Source of the DNA: Heyndrickxia oleronia
GTDB taxonomy: Bacteria > Bacillota > Bacilli > Bacillales > Bacillaceae_C
DNA: 64,000 nt
Direction of reading: 5' to 3'
Assembly (NCBI RefSeq): GCF_017809215.1
Contig: NZ_CP065424.1
Location: 3,380,001-3,444,000 of the forward strand
Below, piece after piece: positions 8,558-16,847 of the stretch. Made by a program: the position numbers and the translations under genes. The notes below the pieces were generated by a model. The model saw nothing but the letters and a program-made list of their open reading frames with translations, was not told the DNA's origin and made no database searches. Every line of letters begins with the position of its first letter. The stretch's first letter is position 1.

Positions 8558-10057
8558 ATGAAAAATAAACGCAAAAAATTCGCTATCTATCTTAGTATTG
8601 TACTTGCTCCAGCGATATTGTTCACCACACTTTACGGGATATATAGCTATAAAATGAATGATAAAAAATCATATAGAAATGCCGAGCGCGATGCATCCAT
8701 CTATCAGAGGCAGATGGATCAAGTGATCGGAGAAACAATTAAGAGTATCGAAGTTTTGGCTATAACCTTTGAATCTAATTTTACCAATACCAATGATGTA
8801 AAAACAGCATTAAAAAAGGTCAATGAAAAAGATCCAAGATATGGCGGAATATACTTTTTAGATAAAAAAGGAAATGTGATTACTGGAACTAATGATTATT
8901 TAAAACAATACAGTTTACAAAATAAAAACTATTTGAAAACGATGGAATTAACTCATCAAACAGTTGTCTCCGATCAAGTAGAAACACTGTCAAACAATCA
9001 AAAAGTCGTTGCTATTGTCACTCCTGTTGTAAAAAATAATGACATTCAAGCTATCATCGTTGCACATATACGAATTGATTATATCGCTAATATTATACAA
9101 ATGCTTTCACCAAATACATTCGTCCAATTTGAGAGCACAACTGGTATTCCGATATTTTCTACAAATAGTAATTTAGTCTTGGACCCAAAAAAAGGGATTG
9201 TAAGGACTTCGCTTGAGAAAGTACCTTGGAGAATTGCCATAGTTCCTAACACTCCAAAGATAAATCCAGTTTTTAATCATACTTTTATTTTCTTTCTAAT
9301 TATCACCACGATTATCCATGGTTTATATCTGTTTTTACATTCTATTACAATTAAACGACAGACTGCACGGGAACGGATGCAAAATGAAACACAAAAATTA
9401 GAGCTAGTTGGGACGCTTGCTGCAAGTACTGCTCATGAAATAAGAAATCCGCTTACTGGGATTAAAGGACTTTTTCAATTATTATCCGAAAAATATAAGG
9501 ATCCAAAAGATCAATTTTATTTTTCTATTGTGAATAAAGAAATTGATCGGATCAATGAAATTGTAAACGAATTTCTCATACTTGGAAAACCAACTATTCA
9601 AAAAATGGAGGAAATCCATTTGGATCAGGTAATAAATGATTTAAATCCGCTAATCTTCTCAGAATCCAACTTATTTAATGTTCATTATTCCTACAAAATC
9701 AATTCAGAGAAAATAATTGTATTAGCAACAATGGATCAACTTAAACAAGTAATCTTAAATATTACTAAAAATGCACTGGAATCTATGTCGGTCGGGGGGC
9801 AGTTAATAATCAATCTTGATAAAAAGGATGAGGAGGCTATCCTTTCAATCCGCGACAATGGGAATGGAATTTCAGAAGAGGATTTAAAAAAAATCTTCAC
9901 TCCTTTTTTTACTTCAAAAGAAAATGGGACAGGATTGGGATTAGTTGTATGTAAAAGAATAATAGAATCATTTAATGGAACCATCGAAATAAAAAGTAAA
10001 ATAAATAAAGGAACGGAAGTAATCATTACACTTCCACTACAAAAAGGGGTTGTCTGA
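8558..10057 (+). CDS. kinD: Sporulation-type sensor histidine kinase, KinD-like
   Basis: A 499-residue membrane sensor kinase. TM1 (~9-27) and TM2 (~244-262) enclose a ~215-residue extracellular Cache-like domain. The HisKA box is TAHEIRNPLTG with the phosphorylated histidine at ~293. The ATPase domain has N-box NITKNALES, G1 DNGNGIS and G2 GTGLGLVV. It resembles B. subtilis KinD, which feeds phosphate to Spo0F, and has the kinD position next to mhqR. GAGGG precedes the ATG. A perfect palindromic terminator overlaps the 3' end. The ligand is unknown. Confidence 0.85.
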   Translation: MKNKRKKFAIYLSIVLAPAILFTTLYGIYSYKMNDKKSYRNAERDASIYQRQMDQVIGETIKSIEVLAITFESNFTNTNDVKTALKKVNEKDPRYGGIYFLDKKGNVITGTNDYLKQYSLQNKNYLKTMELTHQTVVSDQVETLSNNQKVVAIVTPVVKNNDIQAIIVAHIRIDYIANIIQMLSPNTFVQFESTTGIPIFSTNSNLVLDPKKGIVRTSLEKVPWRIAIVPNTPKINPVFNHTFIFFLIITTIIHGLYLFLHSITIKRQTARERMQNETQKLELVGTLAASTAHEIRNPLTGIKGLFQLLSEKYKDPKDQFYFSIVNKEIDRINEIVNEFLILGKPTIQKMEEIHLDQVINDLNPLIFSESNLFNVHYSYKINSEKIIVLATMDQLKQVILNITKNALESMSVGGQLIINLDKKDEEAILSIRDNGNGISEEDLKKIFTPFFTSKENGTGLGLVVCKRIIESFNGTIEIKSKINKGTEVIITLPLQKGVV

Positions 10058-10080
10058 TAATTATCAGACAACCTCTTCTT
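10048..10080 (+). terminator. Terminator of the KinD-like gene
   Basis: A perfect 26-base palindrome (half GGTTGTCTGATAA) overlaps the last codons and stop of the kinase gene and is followed by TCTTCTT. Confidence 0.75.
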
Positions 10081-10154
10081 ATGATGAAAATGGAACAAAA
10101 AATATATATTTATCTAAGAATGTTGGACAGTGATGATAGATATAGTGATAGTTT

Positions 10155-10433
10155 TTATATAGCCTTTAATATCTGATATTTTTTGACCTTCCAATTGCTC
10201 TTTTTCAACTGGCTTCTATATATATGAAATGACACTTCCCTGATAACGTTTGGTTTTTCAGCTTGATGTTGGAATAAATAATGATATTCATTTAAGAGCT
10301 CGTCCAACTCCTGACTACAAGTGATGGTTTTTTCATTTGTTAAACCATAACGTTTTCCGAGATAGATCATTTGATCCCTTTTTTGTTGTATTTCTTTTAA
10401 AAATCTTTTTCTATTTTTGGTATCACTATACAC
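10155..10433 (-). CDS. Spo0E-like aspartyl-phosphate phosphatase
   Basis: A 92-residue helical protein containing SQELDELLNEY, the signature of the Spo0E family, which dephosphorylates Spo0A-P and so delays sporulation. I place the start at GTG 10433 because AAGGAGAATG sits just upstream of it. The in-frame ATG at 10460 has no ribosome binding site, and the ATG form would simply encode the binding site as Glu-Gly-Glu. The C-terminal ~45 residues are basic and unlike B. subtilis Spo0E. It lies between two sporulation kinases, so opposing inputs to the phosphorelay are clustered. Confidence 0.8.
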   Translation of the reverse strand: MYSDTKNRKRFLKEIQQKRDQMIYLGKRYGLTNEKTITCSQELDELLNEYHYLFQHQAEKPNVIREVSFHIYRSQLKKSNWKVKKYQILKAI

Positions 10434-10585
10434 TTTACATTCTCCTTCGATTATTTTCATAGGTATCTATATCAACTTCGATTCCCTTGTGAATTATCGC
10501 AGGTATTTCCATAAATGTAAATAGATTCGCAAAATTAGACATTCTTTTTAATAATCAATTATCATTCAACAAATATTGTTAGTAC

Positions 10586-10594
10586 TTTTCGACA
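10586..10594 (-). promoter_or_regulatory. Candidate Spo0A box
   Basis: TTTTCGACA reads TGTCGAAAA on the minus strand, an exact match to the Spo0A box core TGTCGAA. It lies ~150 bases upstream of the Spo0E-like gene. A single 7-base match can occur by chance. Confidence 0.4.
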
Positions 10595-10644
10595 TAAACA
10601 TATTATTTTCTTAATCATTCAACATTCATTTTCTTCTATAAGAA

Positions 10645-10703
10645 AAACAAAGGGAATATCTAAAAAGAAAAGGGTCTGTCCGATTGTTAGACATTCCCTT
10701 TAG
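10645..10703 (-). terminator. Terminator overlapping the kinase stop codon
   Basis: The arms AAAGGGAATATCTAA and TTAGACATTCCCTTT form an imperfect stem that includes the final codons of the minus-strand kinase. A T-rich tract follows on the minus strand. Confidence 0.6.
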
Positions 10704-12153
10704 AAATGGGTAAATATATATGAAAGGTTGAGCCAACACCGACTTCGCTTTCGACATGAATCCTACCTTTATGATCTTTAATAATTTTAAAGCTTACCAT
10801 TAGTCCTAGGCCTGTTCCCCTTTCCTTTGTTGTATAAAATGGTTCACCTAATTTATTTATTTTATCCTTCGGGATCCCTTCGCCTTCATCCTGAATAATT
10901 ACATGTATTTCTTCCTCATTATCTCTTTTAATTTGGATACGAATATTTCCCCCATCTTGCATTACTTCTATTGCATTTTTAATAATATTTATAAATACTT
11001 GTTTCATTTGGTTTGGTTCACAGAAAATTTTGGGCAATGCGGATTCATGGACAAATTCAAATTGAATATTATGCATAAGAGCTTGCCCATGTAATAAATC
11101 TAATGTATCCATCATTATTTTTTGAAGATCATGGAATTGAAATTGAATAGCTTGTGGTTTTGCTAGAACAAGAAATTCCGTAATAGTAGATTCAATTCGT
11201 TTTAATTCTGAAGTAATCACTTTGAAATATAATGAATGATCTTCTTTTATACTAGATTCAAGTAATTGGATAAACCCCTTTAGTGCAGTCATTGGATTTC
11301 GTATTTCATGGGCAATCCCTGCTGCTAATTCCCCTACAACCATTAATGTATCAGATTTTTGTAATTGTTCCTGCAAGGCCCTTCTCTCAGTTACATCTCT
11401 GATTACTGTCAAATTTAAATTGGATGCTAAATTGCCTTTAGAACTAATCTCTAAGTATTTATTTATTCCTAAATGTTTGATAGGTAGGATAGAATCTGAT
11501 GTTCCATTAATCGGCAATTCTTCTAGGTGCTTTTTCATTTCTTGATAAATGGTAGGGTAATGACGATAAATTTCTCTAAAATCCTTACCTATAATCTTAT
11601 TTTTCTCTATACCGAGTATTTCTGCTGCAATTGGATTCATATCAACTACATGAAAATTCTTATTCCATAGTAACATCCCATCTAGTGAGCCTTCAAAAAT
11701 ATTCCGAAATCTTTCCTCACTGTCTCGTAAATTTTGTTCCATTTGATATCGGTAGCTACTATTTCGGAAAATAGTCATATTATACCCATCAACGAAACTC
11801 ATTTTCGATGTGAATTCTAGATATTTGAATTGTCCATTTGGCATAAGAAACAACATTTCATCCCTTATTGATTCATTTTCATTGAATCTCTTAAGGATAC
11901 TTTCTTGTTGATCATTGTTATAAATAAATTCCCATAGCTTTCGTTTTAAAAACTCTTCCGAAGTACATTCAAAAATATTTAAAGCGGATTGGTTAGCCAT
12001 TAAAATACTGCCATCTTGACCCCAGAACACAATACCGTCGATGGCTTCTTCAAATAAACTTTTAAAAAGCTCGGCATTTTTCTTTAATTTAAATCCCTTT
12101 TGACGAGCAATTCGATATTTGCTTTTTAATTCAACTTGCTCATTTGTCACCAC
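10687..12153 (-). CDS. Soluble two-PAS histidine kinase, KinE/KinA-like
   Basis: A 488-residue cytosolic kinase without membrane segments. Two PAS domains (about 25-135 and 140-255) precede the HisKA motif GIAHEIRNPMTALKGFIQLL, with the active histidine near 282. The ATPase domain carries NIIKNAIEVM, DEGEGIPKD and GTGLGLMVS. The architecture and H-box fit the sporulation kinases KinA/KinE. KinE is plausible from the ktrD-sspD neighbourhood, but it is shorter than B. subtilis KinE. The start is GTG behind GGGGGG. It should phosphorylate Spo0F on an unknown cytoplasmic signal. Confidence 0.8.
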   Translation of the reverse strand: MVTNEQVELKSKYRIARQKGFKLKKNAELFKSLFEEAIDGIVFWGQDGSILMANQSALNIFECTSEEFLKRKLWEFIYNNDQQESILKRFNENESIRDEMLFLMPNGQFKYLEFTSKMSFVDGYNMTIFRNSSYRYQMEQNLRDSEERFRNIFEGSLDGMLLWNKNFHVVDMNPIAAEILGIEKNKIIGKDFREIYRHYPTIYQEMKKHLEELPINGTSDSILPIKHLGINKYLEISSKGNLASNLNLTVIRDVTERRALQEQLQKSDTLMVVGELAAGIAHEIRNPMTALKGFIQLLESSIKEDHSLYFKVITSELKRIESTITEFLVLAKPQAIQFQFHDLQKIMMDTLDLLHGQALMHNIQFEFVHESALPKIFCEPNQMKQVFINIIKNAIEVMQDGGNIRIQIKRDNEEEIHVIIQDEGEGIPKDKINKLGEPFYTTKERGTGLGLMVSFKIIKDHKGRIHVESEVGVGSTFHIYLPISKGNV

Positions 12154-12495
12154 ATTCCCCCCCTAAACTTCAAGGTATTGCTGTTTTATTGTATAATAAG
12201 TTTTTATTAAAGTAATACATATCAAAAGCACTAAATAAGATTACCACTATTTAGAATCATTCTATACAAAGTAATTTCGCTAATAGACTGAAAAATCCTG
12301 CATATGTAATTTATTGTTTCATTTGTTTTATAAAATAATATAATTGCTTAAAAAAATTCCCTCCTAAATAGCAGCAAATGTTTAAGAAAAGGGATCAATA
12401 CAAATATTGAGGTTTTGCTCATCCTTCGATACAATATGTAAGTATTCAAGAAGCAATTCATAACTGCTATCTGAAAGCTGAGGTTATCAAATTAT
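12154..12495. other. Intergenic region, divergent promoters, repeat fragment
   Basis: No gene is seen. Bases 12364-12394 (AAATAGCAGCAAATGTTTAA and following) look like a decayed right end of the dispersed repeat. The region must hold the divergent promoters of the kinase and the radical SAM gene, but I could not place them convincingly. Confidence 0.4.
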
Positions 12496-14247
12496 ATGAA
12501 AATTATCGCAAGTACACTGAATGCAAAATATATTCATACAAATTTAGCGATTCGTTATTTAAAGGCAGCTGCGGCGCCTGAATATAATGTCGAACTCGCA
12601 GAATATACGATTAAAGATCCTGTAATGAATATTGTTTCTGATTTATTCACAAAAAAACCAGATGTTATAGGATTTAGCTGTTATATTTGGAATATCGAGG
12701 AAACGATTCGAGTGATTCAAATGCTAAAAAAAATCATGCCAGAATTAACGATTATTCTTGGGGGACCAGAGGTTACATACGATACAGTTTACTGGCTACA
12801 ACGGTTACCCGAGATTGATATCATTGTAATGGGGGAAGGAGAAGAGACCTTTAAACATCTACTTTCAGAGATACAAGGTGAAAAAGATTTTTCCAGTGTT
12901 CCTGGAATCGGCTATATGGAAAATGGAAAAGTGAAAATCAATCCACAAAGGAATAAAATTGATTTACGTGAACTTCCTTCACCATATCGCTTTGAAGAGG
13001 ATCTTCCTCATCTTTCAAAAAGAGTCATTTATATTGAAACTAGTAGAGGTTGTCCGTTTAATTGTCAATTCTGTCTCTCCTCTATTGAAGTTGGTGTCCG
13101 ATATTTTAATCGAGAAAAAATCAAGGATGATATTCGTTTTTTAATGGATCATGGGGCAAGAACGATTAAATTTGTAGATCGTACCTTCAATATTAGTCGA
13201 AGCTATGCAATGGAAATGTTCCAATTTTTAATTGATGAGCATAAACCCGGAACTGTCTTTCAATTTGAAATTACTGGAGATATTATGCGTCCAGAAGTCA
13301 TTCAATTTTTAAATGATAATGCTCCTAAAGGACTTTTCCGTTTTGAAATTGGTGTTCAATCAACCAATGATTTAACCAATGAATTGGTTAAACGCAGGCA
13401 GAATTTCGAAAAACTTACAAGAACAGTTACAATGGTTAAAGACGGAGGAAAAATTGATCAGCATTTAGACCTTATAGCCGGATTACCAGAAGAAGATTAT
13501 CAATCCTTTAGGAAAACCTTCAATGATGTTTTTGCCTTACGTCCAGAAGAACTCCAACTAGGATTTTTAAAAATGCTACGTGGTACAGGGTTAAGGCTTC
13601 GTGCGAAAGAACATCAATATATTTTCATGGATCATGCACCATATGAAATATTAGGAAATAACATTCTTTCATTTGATGATATTGTTCGCATAAAACAGGT
13701 AGAAGATGTACTTGAAAAATATTGGAATGATCATCGAATGGATCAAACAATTGAGTATCTCGTATCAAATATTTTCGAAACTCCATTTGACTTTTTCCAA
13801 GAATTTGGTGCCTACTGGGAAGAAAAAGGCTGGAGTAGAATTGGTCACCAACTAGAGGATTTATTTAAAAGACTTCAATCATTTTTAAGAACGATTCCAC
13901 AAGCAAGTCAACAGATTAATACTATTGAGGGATTAATGAAATATGATTATTTACATAATCAGCGTTATAAGCCGAGAAAACCTTGGTGGAGCTACGAGGT
14001 GGATAAAGCTGAACGTAATAAAGTATATAAGGCTATCGTCGAAAAACCTGATGTATTAGATAAAAATCTTAGATCAATGAACTTGTCTGAAAAGGATTTG
14101 CTGAAACATACAATTGTTGAGAAAGTTCCTTTTTCACTAGATATTTATCTAAATTCCGGTCAGATCAACCAAGCAACAGATAGTTATATGGTTGTCTATT
14201 ATGAACCGAAATCAGGACAATCCTCAATTTATTCATTATGCATTTAA
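12496..14247 (+). CDS. B12-binding domain radical SAM protein
   Basis: A 583-residue protein. Residues ~1-135 form a cobalamin-binding Rossmann-like domain (IGFSCYIWN, ILGGPEVTYD, GEGEETFKHLL). The radical SAM core begins with SRGCPFNCQFC, whose cysteines at 186, 190 and 193 bind the 4Fe-4S cluster. A C-terminal ~200-residue DUF4080-like extension follows. Class B enzymes of this type catalyse methylations or rearrangements; the substrate is unknown. A terminator follows. The protein is full-length for this Bacillus family. Confidence 0.9.
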   Translation: MKIIASTLNAKYIHTNLAIRYLKAAAAPEYNVELAEYTIKDPVMNIVSDLFTKKPDVIGFSCYIWNIEETIRVIQMLKKIMPELTIILGGPEVTYDTVYWLQRLPEIDIIVMGEGEETFKHLLSEIQGEKDFSSVPGIGYMENGKVKINPQRNKIDLRELPSPYRFEEDLPHLSKRVIYIETSRGCPFNCQFCLSSIEVGVRYFNREKIKDDIRFLMDHGARTIKFVDRTFNISRSYAMEMFQFLIDEHKPGTVFQFEITGDIMRPEVIQFLNDNAPKGLFRFEIGVQSTNDLTNELVKRRQNFEKLTRTVTMVKDGGKIDQHLDLIAGLPEEDYQSFRKTFNDVFALRPEELQLGFLKMLRGTGLRLRAKEHQYIFMDHAPYEILGNNILSFDDIVRIKQVEDVLEKYWNDHRMDQTIEYLVSNIFETPFDFFQEFGAYWEEKGWSRIGHQLEDLFKRLQSFLRTIPQASQQINTIEGLMKYDYLHNQRYKPRKPWWSYEVDKAERNKVYKAIVEKPDVLDKNLRSMNLSEKDLLKHTIVEKVPFSLDIYLNSGQINQATDSYMVVYYEPKSGQSSIYSLCI

Positions 14248-14258
14248 GTATAATTTAA

Positions 14259-14293
14259 AAAGAAAGCCAAGCTAAGTGTTGGCTTTCTTTTCT
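14259..14293 (+). terminator. Terminator of the radical SAM gene
   Basis: The stem AAAGAAAGCCAA / TTGGCTTTCTTT with a following TTTC tract lies 10 bases after the stop codon. It overlaps the end of a minus-strand micro-gene. Confidence 0.8.
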
Positions 14294-14421
14294 TTATTTT
14301 TTTCTTGATGCTTTTCTTTTTGTTCTTGTTTATATGTTAAATCATAGAACTTAATCGCATTTAAATCTCCGAATTCAACACCAAACTCTTCATTTGCTTG
14401 AACTCTTTTATTTTTATCCAT
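14272..14421 (-). CDS. 49-aa micro-protein coupled to a gamma-SASP-like gene
   Basis: It begins at an ATG that overlaps the stop of the upstream gene as TAATG, with AAGGGA inside the end of that gene, so translation is coupled. The product starts MDKNKRVQANEEF, continues GVEFGDLNAIKFYDL, and ends in a Lys/Glu-rich tail. No family is recognised. Its last codons run into the terminator of the convergent gene. The coupling suggests a forespore role like its neighbour; this is inference. Confidence 0.6.
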   Translation of the reverse strand: MDKNKRVQANEEFGVEFGDLNAIKFYDLTYKQEQKEKHQEKNKEKKANT

Positions 14422-14582
14422 TAATTTTTCCCTTTTCGTCCCTTTTTAGAGTTACGATTGGCATGTTTCATTGCTTCTTCACCGCTTGCGAATTCAGCCG
14501 AAAACTCTGACTCAGCTAGGTTTCGTTTCGGTGTCTGATTATGCTTACTAGCTGCATTTACCTCTGCTTTTCGTTTAGCCAT
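14421..14582 (-). CDS. Gamma-type small acid-soluble spore protein-like, 53 aa
   Basis: A 53-residue protein starting MAKRKAEVNAASKHNQ with an ESEFSAEFASGEEA segment. Gamma-type SASPs (SspE) contain the similar EFASET repeat, the site cut by the Gpr protease during germination. Here there is only one repeat unit and a basic tail, so the match is partial. ATG 14582 is chosen because AAGGGG is 8 bases upstream; a longer frame reading upstream lacks a binding site. The gene is translationally coupled to the 49-aa gene downstream. Confidence 0.6.
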   Translation of the reverse strand: MAKRKAEVNAASKHNQTPKRNLAESEFSAEFASGEEAMKHANRNSKKGRKGKN

Positions 14583-14703
14583 TTTATTACCCCTTTTTGT
14601 ATTTAGAATGACTTCGATTTTAGTTTTACCAAAAGGAACGATAATAAACAAAGCTCTTTTCTCCATATACTTGGGTACCTAATAAAACTAAACTTTGCAG
14701 CCT

Positions 14704-16059
14704 TTAACCAATAATTAGTCTTTCCTTTGGGTAATGGTAATTATTGGATTGATCTCTTCCTCCCATTAAGTACATAAGGGAAACAAGTCCGACTCGACCA
14801 ATAAACATCAGGACAATTAATAAGCATTTACCAAAAATAGTCAAATCCGGCGTAATCCCTAGCGATGCTCCTGTTGTACCGAAAGCTGAGCATACCTCGA
14901 ATATTAAAGAAAGTAGGCTTTGGTCTTCAGAAATAGACAGCAAAATTACAGAGACTACACAAATAAATGAAGCAATAACGAAAACAGCTAATGCTTTAAG
15001 AACATCCATTTCATGAATTTCTCTTTTAAAAATTTTAATATTTCTATTTCCTTTAGCAAAGTGGATAAAGAATAAGACAATAATCGCAAAGGTTGTTGTT
15101 CGTATTCCACCACCTACTGAACTAGGTGAAGCACCTATGAACATTAATCCAGCCATAATAAGAAGTGTTGGCGTAGAAAATTCATTTATATCCATCGTCA
15201 CTAACCCTGCACTTCTTGTTGTGTTAGATTGGAAAGTTGTGTAAAAAAACGCATCATACCATTCTTTCCCTTTTAAGAAAAGATCCTTTTCAATTAAAAA
15301 TATCGTAATGGTACCAAACACTAATAATATCGCATAGGTAGAAGTTGTAATTTTTGTAAATAAAGAAAAATGAAATTTCACTGCAGTTTTCTTTCGAAAC
15401 AAAAATTCTTTTAATTCCATTAATACAGGAAAACCGATCGCTCCTAAAGTGATCAGAATCATATTGATAAACTGTACAAAGTAATCCTGGGCAAATGGAA
15501 TTAGTGATTGTCCTGTCAAATCAAATCCTGCATTCGTTGTCGCACTAATGGACGAAAATAATCCATGGAGATAGGCCTCTTGCCAATTAGGATAATAACG
15601 TAAAAAGTATGTACCTAAAATTAATGCTCCACATAATTCAATCAAGATGATTAATAGTAATATCATTTTTAGCATTTTTACCAAACCAGCTAAATTCATC
15701 TGATTTTGATCAGTCATAATTAGCTTCCTTTGCTTTAAACCAATTTTCTTACCTAAAAGAAGCCAAAAAAATGTAGTGATCGACATAATGCCAATTCCAC
15801 CTACTTGAAGAATTAGCATCAAAATAACAATCCCACTAGTACTAAAGGTTTCTGAAATATTTATTGTTGATAATCCAGTGACACTAACTGCACTTGCGGC
15901 AACAAATATAGTATCAATCAAAGGAATACGTACACCTGGCTTAAGAGCTAATGGTAGACTAAGAAAAAGAGTTGAAACAGATACCGTTAAAAAGTAATAA
16001 TATACGATTAATTGAAACGGTGTTAATTTTTTTATTTTTGTTTTTAAATAATTTTTCAT
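14704..16059 (-). CDS. ktrD: Potassium channel subunit of the Ktr/TrkH family, KtrD-like
   Basis: A 451-residue membrane protein with four repeated M1-P-M2 units. The four selectivity-filter loops are visible as VTGLST, TTNAGFD, TTRSAGL and GTTGASLG. It forms a dimeric K+ uptake pore that needs a KtrA/KtrC-type cytosolic gating ring, which is not encoded nearby. Orphan location without a ring subunit, plus the neighbourhood with sspD and rsgI-sigI, favours KtrD over KtrB. AAAGGA precedes the ATG. No c-di-AMP riboswitch was recognised upstream. Confidence 0.85.
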   Translation of the reverse strand: MKNYLKTKIKKLTPFQLIVYYYFLTVSVSTLFLSLPLALKPGVRIPLIDTIFVAASAVSVTGLSTINISETFSTSGIVILMLILQVGGIGIMSITTFFWLLLGKKIGLKQRKLIMTDQNQMNLAGLVKMLKMILLLIILIELCGALILGTYFLRYYPNWQEAYLHGLFSSISATTNAGFDLTGQSLIPFAQDYFVQFINMILITLGAIGFPVLMELKEFLFRKKTAVKFHFSLFTKITTSTYAILLVFGTITIFLIEKDLFLKGKEWYDAFFYTTFQSNTTRSAGLVTMDINEFSTPTLLIMAGLMFIGASPSSVGGGIRTTTFAIIVLFFIHFAKGNRNIKIFKREIHEMDVLKALAVFVIASFICVVSVILLSISEDQSLLSLIFEVCSAFGTTGASLGITPDLTIFGKCLLIVLMFIGRVGLVSLMYLMGGRDQSNNYHYPKERLIIG

Positions 16060-16205
16060 AGAAAAATCCTTTCAAGCTTATATCAAAAAAACTATTCATT
16101 ATCTTCTCCCTCTAATATATAGAATTACCCTCAATAATTAAAGTCGTTTCCAAAAAGAAATATAATTGAACCAATTTACCATTCATGAATTTTAAGGATT
16201 TCAAC

Positions 16206-16212
16206 CATACTA
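16206..16212 (+). promoter_or_regulatory. Candidate SigG -10 element of the SASP gene
   Basis: CATACTA is the preferred forespore SigG -10 and lies 44 bases before the start codon. A matching -35 is not clear (TGAATT is 14 bases upstream, too close), so the call rests on the -10 and the gene type. Confidence 0.45.
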
Positions 16213-16255
16213 CAAATACAGCTATTTACAACATATATGAAAGGGGTATTTATCA

Positions 16256-16456
16256 ATGGCAAGAAGTAGTAATAAACTATTAGTACCAGGAGTAGAACAA
16301 TATTTAGATCAAGTGAAATATGAAATAGCACAAGAATTTGGAGTAAATCTTGGTTCAGATACAGTTTCACGTGCAAATGGTTCTGTAGGAGGAGAAATTA
16401 CTAAAAGATTAGTAAAACAAGCTCAGAGCCAACTATCTGGAAATCAAAATCAATAA
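16256..16456 (+). CDS. sspD: Alpha/beta-type small acid-soluble spore protein, SspD-like
   Basis: A 66-residue DNA-coating protein of the spore core. It shows both family signatures: the Gpr protease site region YEIAQEFGV and the C-terminal helix [15 protein letters not shown]. These proteins saturate spore DNA and protect it from UV and heat, then are degraded as an amino-acid source at germination. AAAGGGG precedes the ATG. The location beside rsgI-sigI and ktrD is that of sspD in B. subtilis, which is the basis for the symbol. Confidence 0.93.
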   Translation: MARSSNKLLVPGVEQYLDQVKYEIAQEFGVNLGSDTVSRANGSVGGEITKRLVKQAQSQLSGNQNQ

Positions 16457-16509
16457 GAACTTGCTTGTTGCTAAGCATTAGACAGAGCATACAAGCTTAT
16501 ACTGAGTTT

Positions 16510-16640
16510 TTCTAAAAAAGTGAGTCCTCCACTCCATAAAATTGGATACTTTATTTCATTAGGCAACTTGGGCATGAGTTTGGTTTTGAATTGGACTCAT
16601 GCCTTTAATACTTCCTTAATCCGTTTGTGAAAAAGTAATG
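16510..16640 (-). mobile_element. Remnant of an IS3-type transposase 3' end
   Basis: On the minus strand the segment reads HKRIKEVLK and, one base out of frame, KGMSPIQNQTHAQVA then stop. This is the typical C-terminus of IS3-family (IS150-like) OrfB transposases. It is followed by CCAATTTTATGGAGTGGAGG, similar to the right end of such elements. A frameshift and the lack of upstream coding sequence show it is dead. The rest of 16457-16794 holds no gene. Confidence 0.5.
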
Positions 16641-16794
16641 AATCTTTTGTAAAGCCCTTTCAAATGCTTTTTAACCATCATACTCAAATTTCCTTACCCA
16701 TTATTGAACTTACTTTTATGAACTCCCATGTCATTTGTAAGAGTTGAACAACCTGTACTACCTTTATTTTTTTATGAATGATAAAATTACACCA

Positions 16795-16841
16795 AAGAAA
16801 AAAGCACCTCCAAATTCTAGAATCTCTAAAATTTTGGGTGC
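16795..16841 (-). terminator. Terminator of sigI-rsgI
   Basis: GCACCCAAAATT pairs with AATTTGGAGGTGC around a short loop, followed on the minus strand by a T-rich tract, immediately after the rsgI stop. Confidence 0.8.
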
Positions 16842-16847
16842 AGTTCA

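Noticed and set aside
14583..14666. N-terminal extension of the gamma-SASP-like gene
   Set aside because: The extension contains the AAGGGG binding site of the internal ATG and is hydrophobic, unlike any SASP.
16176..16376. Minus-strand frame opposite sspD
   Set aside because: Shadow of a well-supported SASP gene with no ribosome binding site.
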